From: Chinchilla lanigera
Taxonomy: Eukaryota > Chordata > Mammalia > Rodentia > Chinchillidae
Length of the DNA stretch: 64,000 bases
Assembly (NCBI RefSeq): GCF_000276665.1
Contig: NW_004955404.1
Coordinates: 32,882,097 to 32,946,096, forward strand
Direction of reading: 5' to 3'
Shown here: positions 11,055 through 22,943 of the stretch, piece by piece
Numbering within the stretch: position 1 is the stretch's first letter
Layout: every line of letters starts with the position of its first letter
Notes under the pieces: model-generated
What the model was told of the DNA's origin: nothing
What the model saw: only the letters and a program-made list of their open reading frames with translations
Databases searched by the model: none
Translations under genes and position numbers: made by a program

Positions 11055-11490
11055 AATATGTATATACAAAGATCGCTGGGATAGGTGTATTGGTGATATC
11101 TATGGTTTATTGAAAGGAACAGTTAATGCTTAAAATTTTCTTTTTTCTTGAACCAATTGTGCATGATTGTATCTGGTAATCAGAAGGACTGATCTGAAGA
11201 CAACGTTATGCAATATAAGAACCATTGTTGAATTCCTACTATCTTGTATGGGGAAGCTCTGTATCGTTTCTATTTTTTTTTTTATTGCTTGTTATTGTCT
11301 TTGTTTGATCAATCTTGCATTTGTACATCTGGTGGACTGAGCAACTTCATTGAAGGTAACAGTATGTAATGTAGCAACCATTGCTAATTCCTATCATTTT
11401 GTTTTGAGGTCATGTATTGTTTTTGTTGTTTCTGTGTTGTCTTTGTTGTTTTGTTAGTTTTTTCTCTTTAAAATAAAAAAAAAAAACCAC
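11055..11490 (+). mobile_element. 5'-truncated L1 tail with duplicated 3' end
   Basis: The insertion ends in tctctttaaaat plus an A-run. It is flanked by aaaacaaatctga (11042-11054) and aaaagaaatctga (11491-11503), a 13-bp target-site duplication with one mismatch. Within it the motif 'atgcaatataagaaccattg' (about 11206) and 'atgtaatgtagcaaccattg' (about 11365) repeats once at ~160-bp spacing. The same motif occurs at 33300 in the tail of the large L1, so both belong to one L1 lineage. Confidence 0.75.
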
Positions 11491-12396
11491 AAAAGAAATC
11501 TGAGTTACAGCAGTGGACTTCGTAAGTAGAGCATATGTACCAGTCCTGTTGCAAATGAAAGTATACTTTTATGCACATTCATTTTAACCATATTCAGTAT
11601 CAAATAACAGAAGAAGGCAGTGTGAACTTTCTGGGAGTGGTAAGTCATGCAGATGCAAAATTACACTGTTAACTGTTTTTCCAAGTCAGGTTTATTAAGA
11701 GATTGCCAAAAAGTAACAAAGCCTGACTAAATGCTGTCCAGTTATAGAATTCCATAATAAAAATGTACATTCTAAATTTCTGTTTCTTTTCTGAGTTTCA
11801 TTGTGTTATATTTTAGAATTTCAGAAGTACTCATAAAAGGAAAAATAGCTGTAGATTGAATGTATTTATATACATGCCTGCCCGTGCCTCCCCCCAGCCC
11901 CTCACACTAAAAGTTCCAGGAGGGAGTAGAAAGGGTTTGGGAAGCATGGAAACAGAGGGGTGGGGACGAGAGCATCATCTGGTGGCTGAGAGGAGCACGT
12001 GTCACAGAAGGGCCCCCTTAGTGTCACTGGCCTCTTCTTGCCCTGCATGCAAGCTAATTGTAGAGTTTTCGCAGCTAGGATTTATTTATGTTCTGTGTAT
12101 TCTTTTGTCTTCCTCAAATGATTTTTGCAAGTATTCCACAAACTGCTTTTGAAAGTTGTAAGCTCAAGTTACAGAACATTTTGTTGGCAACTTCTCCAGT
12201 AGTGTATTTGCTTAATATGTTATAGCAGTAAATACCGTTTTTTTTTTTTTTAACTGTGTATATAGGAGTCATTTTAAACTATGTATATAGGAAACAGTGC
12301 GTATATAGAATTGATGCCTTTTTATTTAGCACTGCATCAAATCTAGCATCTGATTGCTAAAAAAGGGCTGTTAGACACTTCATAGTTGTCTTTTTT

Positions 12397-12533
12397 TGTT
12401 CGGTTTTTGCCTTTTTGGGACAGGGTCACTGACTTTGAACTCACAGTGTCACCCAGGTTGGCCTTAAACTTGTGGTGATTGTCCTGCCTCTGCCTCCAAA
12501 GGGCTGGGTTTACAGGGTGCAGCACCTCACCTG
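12397..12533 (-). mobile_element. B1-type SINE, reverse, diverged
   Basis: Reverse B1 landmarks: ctttttgggacagggtca, cacccaggttggccttaa, gtcctgcctctgcctcc, gggctgggtttacaggg. It is flanked by the near-identical catagttgtctttt and taatggttgtcttta. Confidence 0.8.
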
Positions 12534-14734
12534 ACTAATGGTTGTCTTTAGTAGTCAGAAAACATTAAATGTCTTTACTAGTCCCTAGCTAAACAGATAA
12601 AATAGTTCACTGCTGTTATTTACGGGAGATAGAGGGATCATAGGTCATTCTTTCATCAATACCTGTCACCATTTTTTTTCTCTCTCAAACATATGGAACA
12701 TTTTCATTCTAGTGGTATATAGAGTAATTCATATAGACAATCTGATACATAAAACCTAGTGAGGTCTGCAAAGAGTCAAAACCAGACTAGGAATCCATCA
12801 GCGTGGGAAGAATGCTTGAGACATGACTGACTTCGATGAGTAATTATACTTTTTAGAATGTTATCTTCTAACATTTATAAAAATGTAGTACATGCCAAGC
12901 ATTTCATATGGATTCACTCTTTGAAACCATTGAAAATGCTAGGAAAGGGCTTATGGTAAATTAGAATCACAAGAAGACTAAAGCAGGACTATCCAGTCAT
13001 CTGTCCGCCGCTCCTAGGCAGTGTTCTGGTCTCACCCACAGTAGCACACAGCAGTGGATGAAGAGTTAGTGTGGGTAAGGAGGACAGGATGCTTTTAAAA
13101 GGTAAAAGATGAGGTAGAACTATTGAGGCTATCTCAGGAATAAAATAATAATAGGTATTTAATAGCATTTCCAGTAGAAATGAATAGTGAACACTCTCTG
13201 AGTTACACTTGAGTTTTTTATTGATATAACTGCTGACATGATTTTGAGAATTTGGCAGAATCATAGCTAGGGAGGGAAGTTGACAGGTTACAGTTTTTGT
13301 GCATTTGTTTATTTCGTGGTCAGTGACAAATGTCTTTCTGTGCTATATTCCTAGGATGCAGAGAGTCGGGCAGGTCGGGGGAGGAAGGCCGTTGTCACTG
13401 TGTCGGGTTTTGTTGTTTAGGTGTTGCAAATACGTGCCCCTTAGTTACTGATACAATCTCTTCATACTAACTGCTTTTCTTAAATCTTTTAATGACCACA
13501 TACTTTGTAATCTTTTACATACTTTGATAAACGTTGGATAAAATAAGAAATGAAGGTCACTGCTCAGGGCTTTCAAGGAAGATAAAATTACATGTTTGGT
13601 ACAAAATTTTAGCTAAAGCATTAAATTAGAAATACAAAAAAGGAGTGAACATGGATTTTTTGAGAAACCAATCTTTGTTTACTTGTTTGACAGTTTACAC
13701 ATTCTGGCCACTGAGGAAAACTATAAGGTTGTTTGTTCATTATTTTTTTGTTTTTATTAAAATAGTTATAATTTGTGGAGCCTTAACTTGGATTTTTATT
13801 TCTCCCTTAACTTCTTTTTACTTCTTTTCAACTCCTAATTTTTCTTTTTCAGTCTGTAGAGGAGACAAATACTCAGTAGCTCATGTTTTAGAAAGTTAAT
13901 CTATTTTGGTTTTGAAACGGAGCCACTTGACATTATTGTAGACAAGGAAAGGTGGATATGCAGGTCAATAATCATTTCCTTTTTTCCCTACAGAAAATAA
14001 ATGACTCAATTCTTGATAGTAATCTTCATTTTCTCTAGCCACAAAAGACCAGAGATGTTATTTCATTACTTAGTCCATTCATTATTCTGGATGTTCTTTT
14101 CATTTTATACAAATGACTTTTCATAAAGGGAAATGACTGATGACTGTTAATGTACAGTATTAAAACCTCTGCTTTGGCAAATAATGTTTTTTTTTTTAAG
14201 TTTTGATATCTACAACCGTCTGTAGAGTTGATAAATCTCATAAAATGTGATAGGAAAAACAGACTTAGTTTTAAAAAAATAATGTAGCTAACCAAGAGAA
14301 CTGGTTTATAAAGCTTCTTAAACTTCAACCAAATTTATACTGTATTTCCATGTTCAGATAAGTCTTACTTTTTAATTTTTTGTTACATGATTCAAACCTA
14401 CTCATCTAAAGAAGTGAGCACAGCAGCGTGCACAGTATGCCCACATATCCACCCGTCTCTGTGTCATGAGCCTTTTCAGGGACCGGGGAATAAATAGCAT
14501 AGTTTTCCTGCCTCTACCTCAAAGTAAAATCTAGGGACACCAATGCCATTCCTGATGCTCTGTTTTGCCACTGTACTGCTTCTACCCTGTCTTTCCTGAG
14601 AGGGTGGTCATTCTTCCATGCTCTCCTACTCAGTATTTTTCTTCTGTTTGTTGCCGCTGCCCCTTCCTGAGTTCAGGCCTTACTCTTCCCTTGGACAGTG
14701 GTGGGAGGCTCTGAGCTGGTTGCTGACCCTTCGG
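12534..14734. other. Unique intron
   Basis: No repeat family or exon recognised. The + frame at 13645-13899 (84 codons) and the - frame at 14035-14328 (97 codons) are hydrophobic, low-complexity translations without recognisable domains. Confidence 0.45.
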
Positions 14735-15100
14735 TATTATATGCTACATCTTTATAAGCCACCTTCCAAGTTACTTTCAGTGCTGTCTTTATAAAAGAAA
14801 AACACATTAGCTTTTGCTTAATGAGCTTTCATGACCTCCACAACCTGTTATGCTATGTGCAAACACATTTCTTCCCTGTTTTTTTGTTTTTTTTCCTTTT
14901 CCTAGCTTTTAAGGAGCTTTCTGTTTGGTTCAGTTGCACCTCCGGCAACTAGCACACATAGTAAAGCACAGAGAAATTTTTTGGAACAAATTAGTGAATT
15001 ACTATAAGTTACAAGGCCCTTCATGATTTGACACCAGGTTACTTTTTTTGTCTGATCAGTTACTTCTCCAGCAAATGAAATGGTCTAGCCATACTAAGTT
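14735..15100. mobile_element. Possible L2-like ancient LINE fragment
   Basis: The phrase 'caaggcccttcatgatttgac' with 'ttacttctccagcaaatg' and 'tagccatactaagttctc' downstream resembles the conserved 3' region of L2-type repeats. Very diverged; orientation and limits are uncertain. Confidence 0.35.
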
Positions 15101-15130
15101 CTCTTTTATTTTTTCTGTGGTAATTCTTTT

Positions 15131-15463
15131 ATGGAGAATTTCATAGCTCTAAGATTTTTGACTATGTTGTCTATTCTAGAACTAGGAGAATGAATTGATC
15201 ATCTCTTTATATTTATTTTATTTTTTTGGTTTTTCTCCGGTACCAGGAACCTAACTCATGACATTGCGCTTGCCAGGCAGGCGCTTTGCCACTGAGCTAA
15301 ATCCCCAGCCCCTGATCATCTCTTTTCTACATTTTTATGGAGAATTTTTTATGGAGAATTTCATAGTGCCAAGATTATGGAGAATTTCATAGCTCTAAGA
15401 TTTTTGACTATGTTGTCTGTTCTAGAACTAGGAGAATGAATTGATCGTCTCTTTTCTACATTT
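15131..15463 (+). repeat. Tandem duplication of ~80-90 bp, split by a SINE
   Basis: Unit 1 (15131-15208, continuing at 15326-15336 after the SINE) and unit 2 (15377-15463) share atggagaatttcatagctct, aagatttttgactatgttgt and aactaggagaatgaattgat with two or three substitutions. Between them lie two extra partial copies of atggagaatt (15337 and 15351). The SINE sits only in unit 1, so the duplication is older than the SINE, or the SINE arrived after the copies separated. Confidence 0.9.
15209..15312 (-). mobile_element. ID-like SINE, reverse, inside a duplicated unit
   Basis: Reverse copy with a T-rich tail, ccggtaccaggaacc and ctgagctaaatccccagccc. Target-site duplication tgatcatctcttt (13 bp) at 15196-15208 and 15313-15325. 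Confidence 0.93.
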
Positions 15464-15954
15464 TTCTTTCAGTAGCCCGAGCAATACTTAGAACATACTG
15501 TGCGCTCCATGCAGTTTTAAGCCTGGAGATAGGAAGACTGTTAGGAACGAAAACACAAATCTATGCTTCCTGACATTTACATCCTCGTGTAGCAGCAATG
15601 GCAGAATCTGCTGCATATGAATACTACAGCGGTATAGAATATTCACATCCCTGGATGTGGGAACATTTTTAGCATGGTCAAGATACAGCTTGAGTAGAAA
15701 GGTAGAGAAGGGAAGGGGTAACTGGTTAGAGGCTCCTGCTGTAGAGAACGGTAAGGACTTTCCATAAGGTCGGTGCTCTTGCCCTTTGCTGTAGATACGA
15801 TCCCGTTGCCTTTGCCTTGTAACTCCCACCTCAGCCTGCTGTTATGTGAGGAGTTGTGGCTCATTCTCCAGAGTAGCTGGCACAGTTCTTACTGTGTTGC
15901 AGCTTTGTAGCAGTGTCAGTGCGCTCTGTTGCTGGTAGCAATAAAAAGCAAGGT

Positions 15955-16365
15955 TGATCTCAGGATTAGACTGATAATTATTTTCATAATTTAAGGCAAA
16001 TTACTTAATCTTTCTGAACCTTAATAATTTTCTTTTTTGGGGCAGGTACTGGGATTCGAACACATGACCTTGCACTTGCCAGGCAGGCACTGTGCTGCTG
16101 AGCTATATCCCAAGCCCTTAGTTTTCTTTTCTAGCATGAAGATACTGTAGTAAAAAAAAGTTTTGGGGATTAAATGACTAGAGTGATATCCTACAAAACT
16201 TCCTTTGTTGTTCATGGTTATATCATAGCTAGAAGACTGCCTGACTGTCATTAGTTGTTTTTAGAATGAGACAGGATAGGCATAAATGAATGATGCAGTG
16301 ACTATAAAGCACATGAACCAGCACCTGGTATATAAGTGCTCAATAAATATTATTGCTGCATTTTT
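15955..16365 (+). mobile_element. MIR, forward, split by a SINE
   Basis: Left part 'aaggcaaattacttaatctt' then 'tctgaaccttaa', and right part 'agcacctggtatataagtgc' then 'tcaataaatattattgc', match the core and 3' end of MIR. The reverse SINE at 16036-16117 interrupts it. Confidence 0.7.
16036..16117 (-). mobile_element. Older ID-like SINE, reverse
   Basis: ggtactgggattcgaacac, gaccttgcacttgccaggca and gctgctgagctatatccc are recognisable, but the copy is more diverged than those at 6.3, 6.5 and 15.2 kb. Similar attttctttt and gttttctttt sequences flank it. Confidence 0.8.
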
Positions 16366-18569
16366 TTAAAAAATTAGGAATCCCTGAGGTCATGTTGTGG
16401 TCATGTTGTGTTGTGCAAGCATTCATCCTAGTCATCTGTACGTGGACCTTTCTCCTGCATTGGCTCTTTCTGCCCAGGTTTCTGTGACCATGTGTATACC
16501 TAGGAAGGAGGTCTGGAGGATAGGATGGAACACATGGTAGCATTTGGACTCTCGCTTACTCCTATTTTCTAGCTCTAGACTCTGCTGGAACTAGGCCCTG
16601 AAAATTAGTTCCTGCCAGCCCTGTTGCTTAGAGAGGATCTTCTTTCTGGCTTCATTTCTAGAACTGAACTCAATTCTCTGCTGTCTTCATCTGATACCAA
16701 GCCCACTTCTTATCCTTCTTGATGCATAGGTACCTTCTTTTACATGTTGGGCCTCTCCCGAGTGTTGATACCTGCCCAGAAGAACTGGAGTTTGTTCTTT
16801 CTCTCAGTAGTTTGGTTGGTGGTAGGTTGCACTTTCGTTGCCACTATAGTTCCTTGTTTTCTGACTAACTTTTGTTCTCCAGTCTGCAGATTGCCCCTGG
16901 CATCTCTGCTAGTGCCTCATGGTTCATGAATGTGGTGATGCAGATTGAAGCCAGTAGCTTTGACCAGCAGAGGCCCTCACTGAATGTCCATGGAAAGATT
17001 TGGCCCATTCACAAACTCAAGCTTGTGTAGTTCTGCACAGAGTATGGATGACATAAATACCTTTCCATTAAAATTTATTTTAATGCTGGAAAGTGTTATT
17101 TGGAAGCTCAGATGTCATTTTAACGACCTCTGTAGGATGAACAAAGAGAAGAAGGCATGCGTCCTTTGTTTCTAAAAGTGTGCAACCTGGTATTACCTAA
17201 CCATGGAGCTGGTTCTGAGGAATGTGTTGTTCAGGCTGTTCTGTCGTTGTGAAAACATCATAGCATGTAGTGGCACATGCTTAGAATGGCTACAGCCTCA
17301 GGAGGTGTTAAAATCTTGTAGGGCTGATGTTGCCTGTGTGGTCCGTCTGAAGTTTTGCCACCTAGTGCATGGTTGTATGTGGCTGTTTGAACATGCCTTT
17401 AGGTATTTTTGGATTTTAGGTTGGGTTGGGTTGGCTGTCATTTTGAAAAGCATCTATTTGCAACTTGAATAAGAACTTCTGTTTTTCTTTGCTAGTTTAG
17501 CAGCTCATTTATAGGAAATATTTCTAAAATACTTGTGTAAATTATATATTGTTGAGATAATTCAGTACTTCTTTAATATAGAAAACAGAAGTGATTCTTG
17601 CTGTGGGATGATGTAAGTTGCTGCATTATAAATAGAGTTGAGCTAGTCCTGTGGTGAGAGACTGTTGCATGTGTTTCAGTGTGAGATATTTATGGAAGGA
17701 TTTTGTTAAGACTAAAGAAAAATACTTCAGAGTAATGTATGTATGGATCATTGCAGCCATGATTGAGAATTAAGTTGAGACTCTTACTAGGGGGGGACTC
17801 TGTAGAGTTTTGTCTCTTAGTTCTGTTAATGAAATATAGCTAGTGAGATGATATTCATTCTCCTGATATGCAAAGGAATGAAAGATGAAAGACTAGGTTC
17901 AAATGGAAAAGTCTCTGTTTGAAGTGATGTTTAGTTTGTACCATTTCCCATACTTTGCTTATTCATATGTGCTCTATAAAACTGAATTATGAAGAAGGAT
18001 AGGTAAGCATTGAAAAATATCTTTTACACTTAATCTTCACAATTATTTAAAATATAACACCAAAATGCATCTATCTTTGAGTGTAAAATGTGAGAGATTA
18101 AGTTACTATTTCACCCAAGTATATGAAACTGTTGTAAAAATATTGAACTAGCCGTCAAAGATGTGAATATTTTCAAAACACAGCATAGCAGATGAGCCTA
18201 GGCGAGATTTTCTGGATGGTGAAATAAGGATAAACTGACTTGCTAAATTAATTATGAGACACTACTACAATAGAAACATATACTCTCACTAACTTAAAAA
18301 ACATACTGAAAACTCGATTTAATGAGAAAAATGTGAAATAGCTTAGAATCCAGAGGTTGGTTTGACTTAACATTATTATTTCCCAAAATACACTCATCAG
18401 TGAGCAGAAATTTCACATTTAGTCCCATGGCTAAGTCAGATAAGCCCTGGGAAGAGCTGTTACCTAGATACAGAGCTCCTCTGGTGAGACCTTCAATAAG
18501 GTGTTCGTATTATTTCTGTTTTTGTGTGTGGGGTGCATATTGATAGGAAGGGAGGAATATAGATGGAGT
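16366..18569. other. Unique intron
   Basis: No repeat or exon recognised. Short forward frames at 16744-16929, 16984-17175 and 17203-17472 carry no domain I know. There is a ttgggttgggttggctg mini-repeat near 17421. Confidence 0.45.
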
Positions 18570-18800
18570 GTAGTTGTTAAAGAGTGAAGTTTAGGGTCAG
18601 ATTCACTGGGTTTAAAACAGAGGTGTACTGCCTGCTAATTGTGTGTCCTTGGGCAGCTTAACTCCCTTGTCTCTCAGATGCTTTAATTTCAGATAATAAT
18701 GGCATCAACTTCTTGGATTTCTGTGAGAGTTAAATGAGTATCTGTATGCATAGCTCTTAAGATGTGGAACTATGCAAACATGAGTTATTATGTTACCAAG
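18570..18800 (+). mobile_element. MIR, forward
   Basis: gtgtgtccttgggcagctta and actcccttgtctctcagatg are MIR core landmarks, followed by aataatggcatcaac and gtgagagttaaatgag from the 3' half. One of the better preserved MIRs in the window. Confidence 0.8.
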
Positions 18801-21689
18801 ATAATAACAAAAATGATTATTCGTTTCGTGCCACTGTACGCCTTGTCATGTAGCAGTAAATAATTAAAATTATTACCTAAGCATCATTCTAGTCTGTTAG
18901 GTTTGATAGCCCTTGTGCAGAAGGATCAGGATTGATAGTCCTCTATCGGAGGATTTCACTGATTCTCTTGTATTTCAGCACACATTTTGTGTAGTTGTTA
19001 GCCTGTTAGTTGGTGGGTCTGGTACATCTTTGGTGTGGAATCTGAAAAAATTCGCCATTGTTGGTGTGTTTTTGTTGTTGTTGCTATGGTAGAGATTAGC
19101 CAAAAAAGAGGAGGGATGTGACTTCTCTAAGAAGTCTAATTTTCTGTAATGTGATTCTGTCTTTTTCTACAAGATGACATTCTTTTTGACGTGCTTCCAT
19201 TTTAAAGCTTTAAGAGTCTGCCATGAAAAATGCCTCAGGAACTTGACTTGGTGAATCCCAAACCACTTCTGTGTCCCTCACCTCATTGTTTAATGCAACA
19301 TGGGCATGGGGCAAGGGTGCCTCATCCCCTGTCACTGGTCATGAAGATTTAAGTTGATACACACATAAATAAATATGGCCTGTACATACAGAGAGCAAAG
19401 CAAACACCAGAAAACATTTTTGGCTTAGGAAAGGAGACCTTACTGAGTATTCACTGGCTAGTTTTTTATTCCAGCATTGCAGACTAACCCCCAGTCACAA
19501 GGAGGCAGAGAAAAGGACTTGGATTATGGGAGAGGGCAGGTAGTAGACCTGGGAAGTCACCCTTACTGTATAAAATTCTGAGTCACCTTCATTGTGTGTG
19601 TTTATGAGTTACTGCCATCGAAGAGCTGTCCCTTTTCCTTGAAGCAAGTGTCATTCTAGATATGTCGGGATATTGGGATCAATTGCTATGATAGTTTATA
19701 TGGCTTTTGAGTATGAAAACTACTAACTTGTGTGTTACTGTGTTGCCAGATCTTATTTGGTAGGTAAGGGCTACCTAGAGCTCTGTTCTCATTTAGTGTG
19801 CGTGGCTGACCAGTAGCCAGCTAACAAATCCTGTAGTGAATTTTACATTAATTGATAAAATTCACTCATAGGAAACAAGTAGCCTGCACACATGTGTGTG
19901 CAAATGTGTATATAATACACATTACACATTATAATTACAAATTTTATACACATTATAATGTATACATAATACACATTACACGTTATAATTCTGAAGGTCA
20001 TATGATATCAAAAGTGCACACCATAAATGCACAAAAAGTACGATGGCACTAAAACTGATTGCTTAATAATTATTTTACCCCTTGGGAACCAATTGAGCTA
20101 TTGATTCCACAGAAGATGTGTTTTGATTAAGATTATAGCAAGATAGGTTTGACAGCCATTCCATGTTATTAGAACCTATCACATGTATAAAGTCTGTAGT
20201 CACCTGAGATTGTATGTGTCTGAGCTTAGTGAGCTAAGTCTATCAATATTTTGTTCCAAGGACTGTATCTTCAGTGCTGTATAGTTAAAAACCATTCACT
20301 TTCCTGGGTGATTTGAACATGCTGTGGTGCTTAGTGCTTAATCTGTATGTGAGGCAAGCTTTGAATCAGCAATGCACAGCTTAATATGCTTCATATACGA
20401 GGTAGTGACAGTACACACCTGAAAGCTATCTGCACTAATTGAAACAGTTGATACTTGGTTCCCTGCCTGTGAATATTGTTCTTTATGGTTCTGTAATTAC
20501 TATAGTTGTGGCTATGAGTGATCTTGGAAAATCATAGAAGGGGAAATCATATTTCCGGGGAAAGCTTGATTTCTTTAAAAAAGATCACAGTTTTTCATTT
20601 TTACATAAACTAAAATGTACATCGTGACTCTAACGCAGCTGGAATTATTCACGACCAACAATGAAAAACTGAAAAATCATATGAAAATGCAGTGGTATTT
20701 AAATGTGCTAAATGGAACATAGACCCAACCAGGTTTTCATGATTTATCAGTTTTTAACTTCAAAAGACTCTGGTTAGCTTGCATTTTTAAAACCAATGAG
20801 TTTATCACAGTCAGTGGGGAAAATGCTTAAAGTATATCAGCTGTAAATTGGTACAAAGCACTCAAAGGGACATTAGCCTCTAATCAGATTCTAACAGTTC
20901 ATTAAACCTGCCTTTCCAGAATTGCTCTTTGTCTCTTCTCCTCCTTTGCTTAGGCCTCCATTACAAGGCATCTTCTTCTTTCTCATTCTAGGGAAGACCT
21001 CCTCTAGGGTAGGAAGGAATATCAACTCATCCTTCATTGTCCACCAACCAAAGAGCCTGTGGGCAGCTTTGTTAAGGCAGCTTTTGCGCACTGCTGTGGG
21101 AGGCTGGGGAGTTGAGGGCTGGCTAACTGCAGGAAGGCTTTCCCGAGACTGGGCTGGTCTTATGCCAAGCTGGCTGCTTCCAAGGACGGAAGCTAGTGAC
21201 ACGAGGATTTGAGATCTGTGCCCGATGTGTAAACAACCACAGGCCTTGATGAAAGGATTTTAAGTTTGGAACGAATTGACTGAGCTCACCAGCAAGACCA
21301 CAGTTCCTTGTGCTCTAAGTAGCAGAAAGGATGCAAAATCCCTAAAAAAAAAAATAAGAAAAAATGTCCCTCCCATTTTGAAAATACATGTATTTTCAAG
21401 GAAAGAAGGACTCCAATATATTTTCTTTCTGTTATCTAATAGGCTAGGTGGCATTAATTTTTTTTAAATACTTGTTAGATAATGAGAATAAATTTTCTCT
21501 TTTTGTTGATTTCTCAGAGCACTTACTTACAATAAGGGGCCCCATAAGCTTTATTTCACAAAGTAGAAAGAAGACATCAGTAGAGCTTCACTATACCACA
21601 CTTCGTTGGTATTATTAAGTAGTAAAAACATTTAATTTATGACAGAGTGAAATGGGGAGTTTGATTTAACTATTTTATGGAAAAGCTTT
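18801..21689. other. Unique intron with an AT/AC-rich patch
   Basis: No exon recognised. At 19894-20000 there are imperfect repeats of acacattataat and cacatgtgtgtg. At 20891-21212 both strands have ~100-codon open frames overlapping over most of their length; I see no homology for either (see rejected items). Confidence 0.45.
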
Positions 21690-21800
21690 ATGAAATCAGT
21701 GTGTAGATAGGGAGAGGTGAAAAGAATTAGGACGTGTTATGTCCATGTACCAATTCCCCATGATGAATGTAACCATTATGTATTATAAACATGTACTAAT
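21690..21800 (+). mobile_element. L1 3' tail fragment, forward
   Basis: 'gtccatgtaccaattcccca', 'tgaatgtaaccattatgta' and 'aaacatgtactaatgaag' match the tail of the L1 at 56165-56885, which ends catgtactaataaaa. No coding part. Confidence 0.65.
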
Positions 21801-22817
21801 GAAGTTTTTTAATTGTAAAACAGAAGGCTCAGAAATTACAGTTTTTGTTAAACTATGTAAAATATTTAGTAGCTAAGCTTTTTTACATTTAGTAAAATCA
21901 CTTTCGCATTATGGTTATATTCTGTAATGGAGCAAAAATAACTGTTCTAAAAGCTCAGTCAAATTTAGTCATATCACTTTCTTACTTTGGTCAGTGCACA
22001 AGGATGGTAAAGTTGGCATGCTAAACACATTCTAAAATGTAAGCCTGATGTGGTCTTGAGCAACCCCTGATGTGTGACTGTCTGACTGTTTTCCTAGGTT
22101 ACTGACTTCAGGAAATTCCTAAAGCAATGAAAAGTAGTAGAAAATAAACTTGATTTAATCCTCTTATAGATGTTGTTTGAAATTCTGTTGAGCCACAATA
22201 TAAATAAGGTTTTCCTTTCAAGAGGTGGTAAATTGAGTGAAACATATATGAGAAAAGGGGAAAAAAGTTAGCTAGAGCCTCAAGAAATCATTCTTAATCT
22301 ACAATTATGTTGCCTGTTTTTAAATATTTTGGGGGGTTCGTATAAATTTCCATATGATCAAAATTGTCATCATATATAAATTAAATTACTCTAGAGTTAT
22401 ATTTTCTTGCTTTTAAATTATTTAGGCTTTGAGAATAGATAAGTAATTTTTTTATCTAATTTTCTCTTTTATGAATGTCTGTACAAGAGACAACCTCTAG
22501 AACTAAGGAAAAGAAAAACTTGCCTTACAGTTTCTTCCACTATTGAGATACTGTGATAAATTGTTTCAGCCCCATATAAATTAATGTAAGGTTTCCAGAC
22601 TTCAGTTTATTACAGTCTGACCTCCAACCCAGAGGTCAAAGCATCAGGCTGATTAATTCAACTTCTTGGTCATTATTTCAAATGAAAGTTCAGATTGGGA
22701 TAATTGGTTATGCTGATATTCACATTTAATTGTACTTCACTGTTAAAGAATTAGGTTAGCAGCGCTAGAGGTACTCCAGTGAAGGAAGACTCCACCACAC
22801 GTCCGCTTTTGCTGCTT

Positions 22818-22853
22818 TATAGCTGAATCTCCCCTCCCCTTTTTTATTCTCAG
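22818..22853 (+). promoter_or_regulatory. 3' splice site of the KLF12 exon
   Basis: A near-continuous pyrimidine run (about 22829-22850, ctcccctcccctttttt then attct) ends in cag directly before the exon. A ctgaat sequence a few bases upstream of the tract is a plausible branch point. The tract is long and contains only one purine, which predicts a strong acceptor. No other AG lies between the tract and the exon, so the exon start is well fixed at 22854. The matching donor is gtaagc at 22944-22949. Confidence 0.85.
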
Positions 22854-22943
22854 AATACCGACACCTTTGAGAACAGAATGTTAATGCTTGATGGGATGCC
22901 GGCAGTCAGAGTGAAAACAGAGCTTTTGGAATCTGAACAAGGG
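22854..22943 (+). CDS. KLF12: KLF12 internal coding exon (N-terminal segment)
   Basis: This is a 90-nt exon of 30 complete codons, phase 0 at both ends, open in frame. It reads NTDTFENRMLMLD followed by GMPAVRVKTELLESEQG. The MLMLDGMPAVRVKTELLESEQG part matches the KLF12 N-terminus as I remember it in human and mouse. KLF12 (AP-2rep) is a nuclear Kruppel-like repressor with three C-terminal C2H2 zinc fingers and a PVDLS motif that recruits CtBP; those parts lie in exons outside this window. The exon is bounded by a long pyrimidine tract plus cag on the left and gtaagc on the right. VKTE is a psi-K-x-E SUMO-type site. The block resembles the start of KLF3 (MLMFD...VKQE), so it is probably a conserved feature of the CtBP-binding KLF subgroup. 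Remembered orthologues read INTFENR or LNTLENR, so the extra T-D pair here is unusual. The exon holding the start methionine was not found upstream in this window. Confidence 0.93.

Larger units (their letters stand above)
1..22853 (+). other. KLF12: KLF12 upstream intron (partial)
   Basis: This is inferred to be the intron before the coding exon at 22854. I looked for the short preceding exon that should encode the start region of KLF12 (MNIHMKRKT...) and found no match, so the intron probably begins outside the window. KLF12 is known for very large introns, which fits. The content is old and young transposons (listed separately) with AT-rich unique sequence between them. Confidence 0.75.

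Noticed and set aside
20891..21212. Overlapping ~100-codon open frames on both strands (20891-21202 minus, 20922-21212 plus)
   Set aside because: Neither translation shows a known domain, there is no start context, splice or polyadenylation support, and open frames of this length occur by chance in GC-richer patches.
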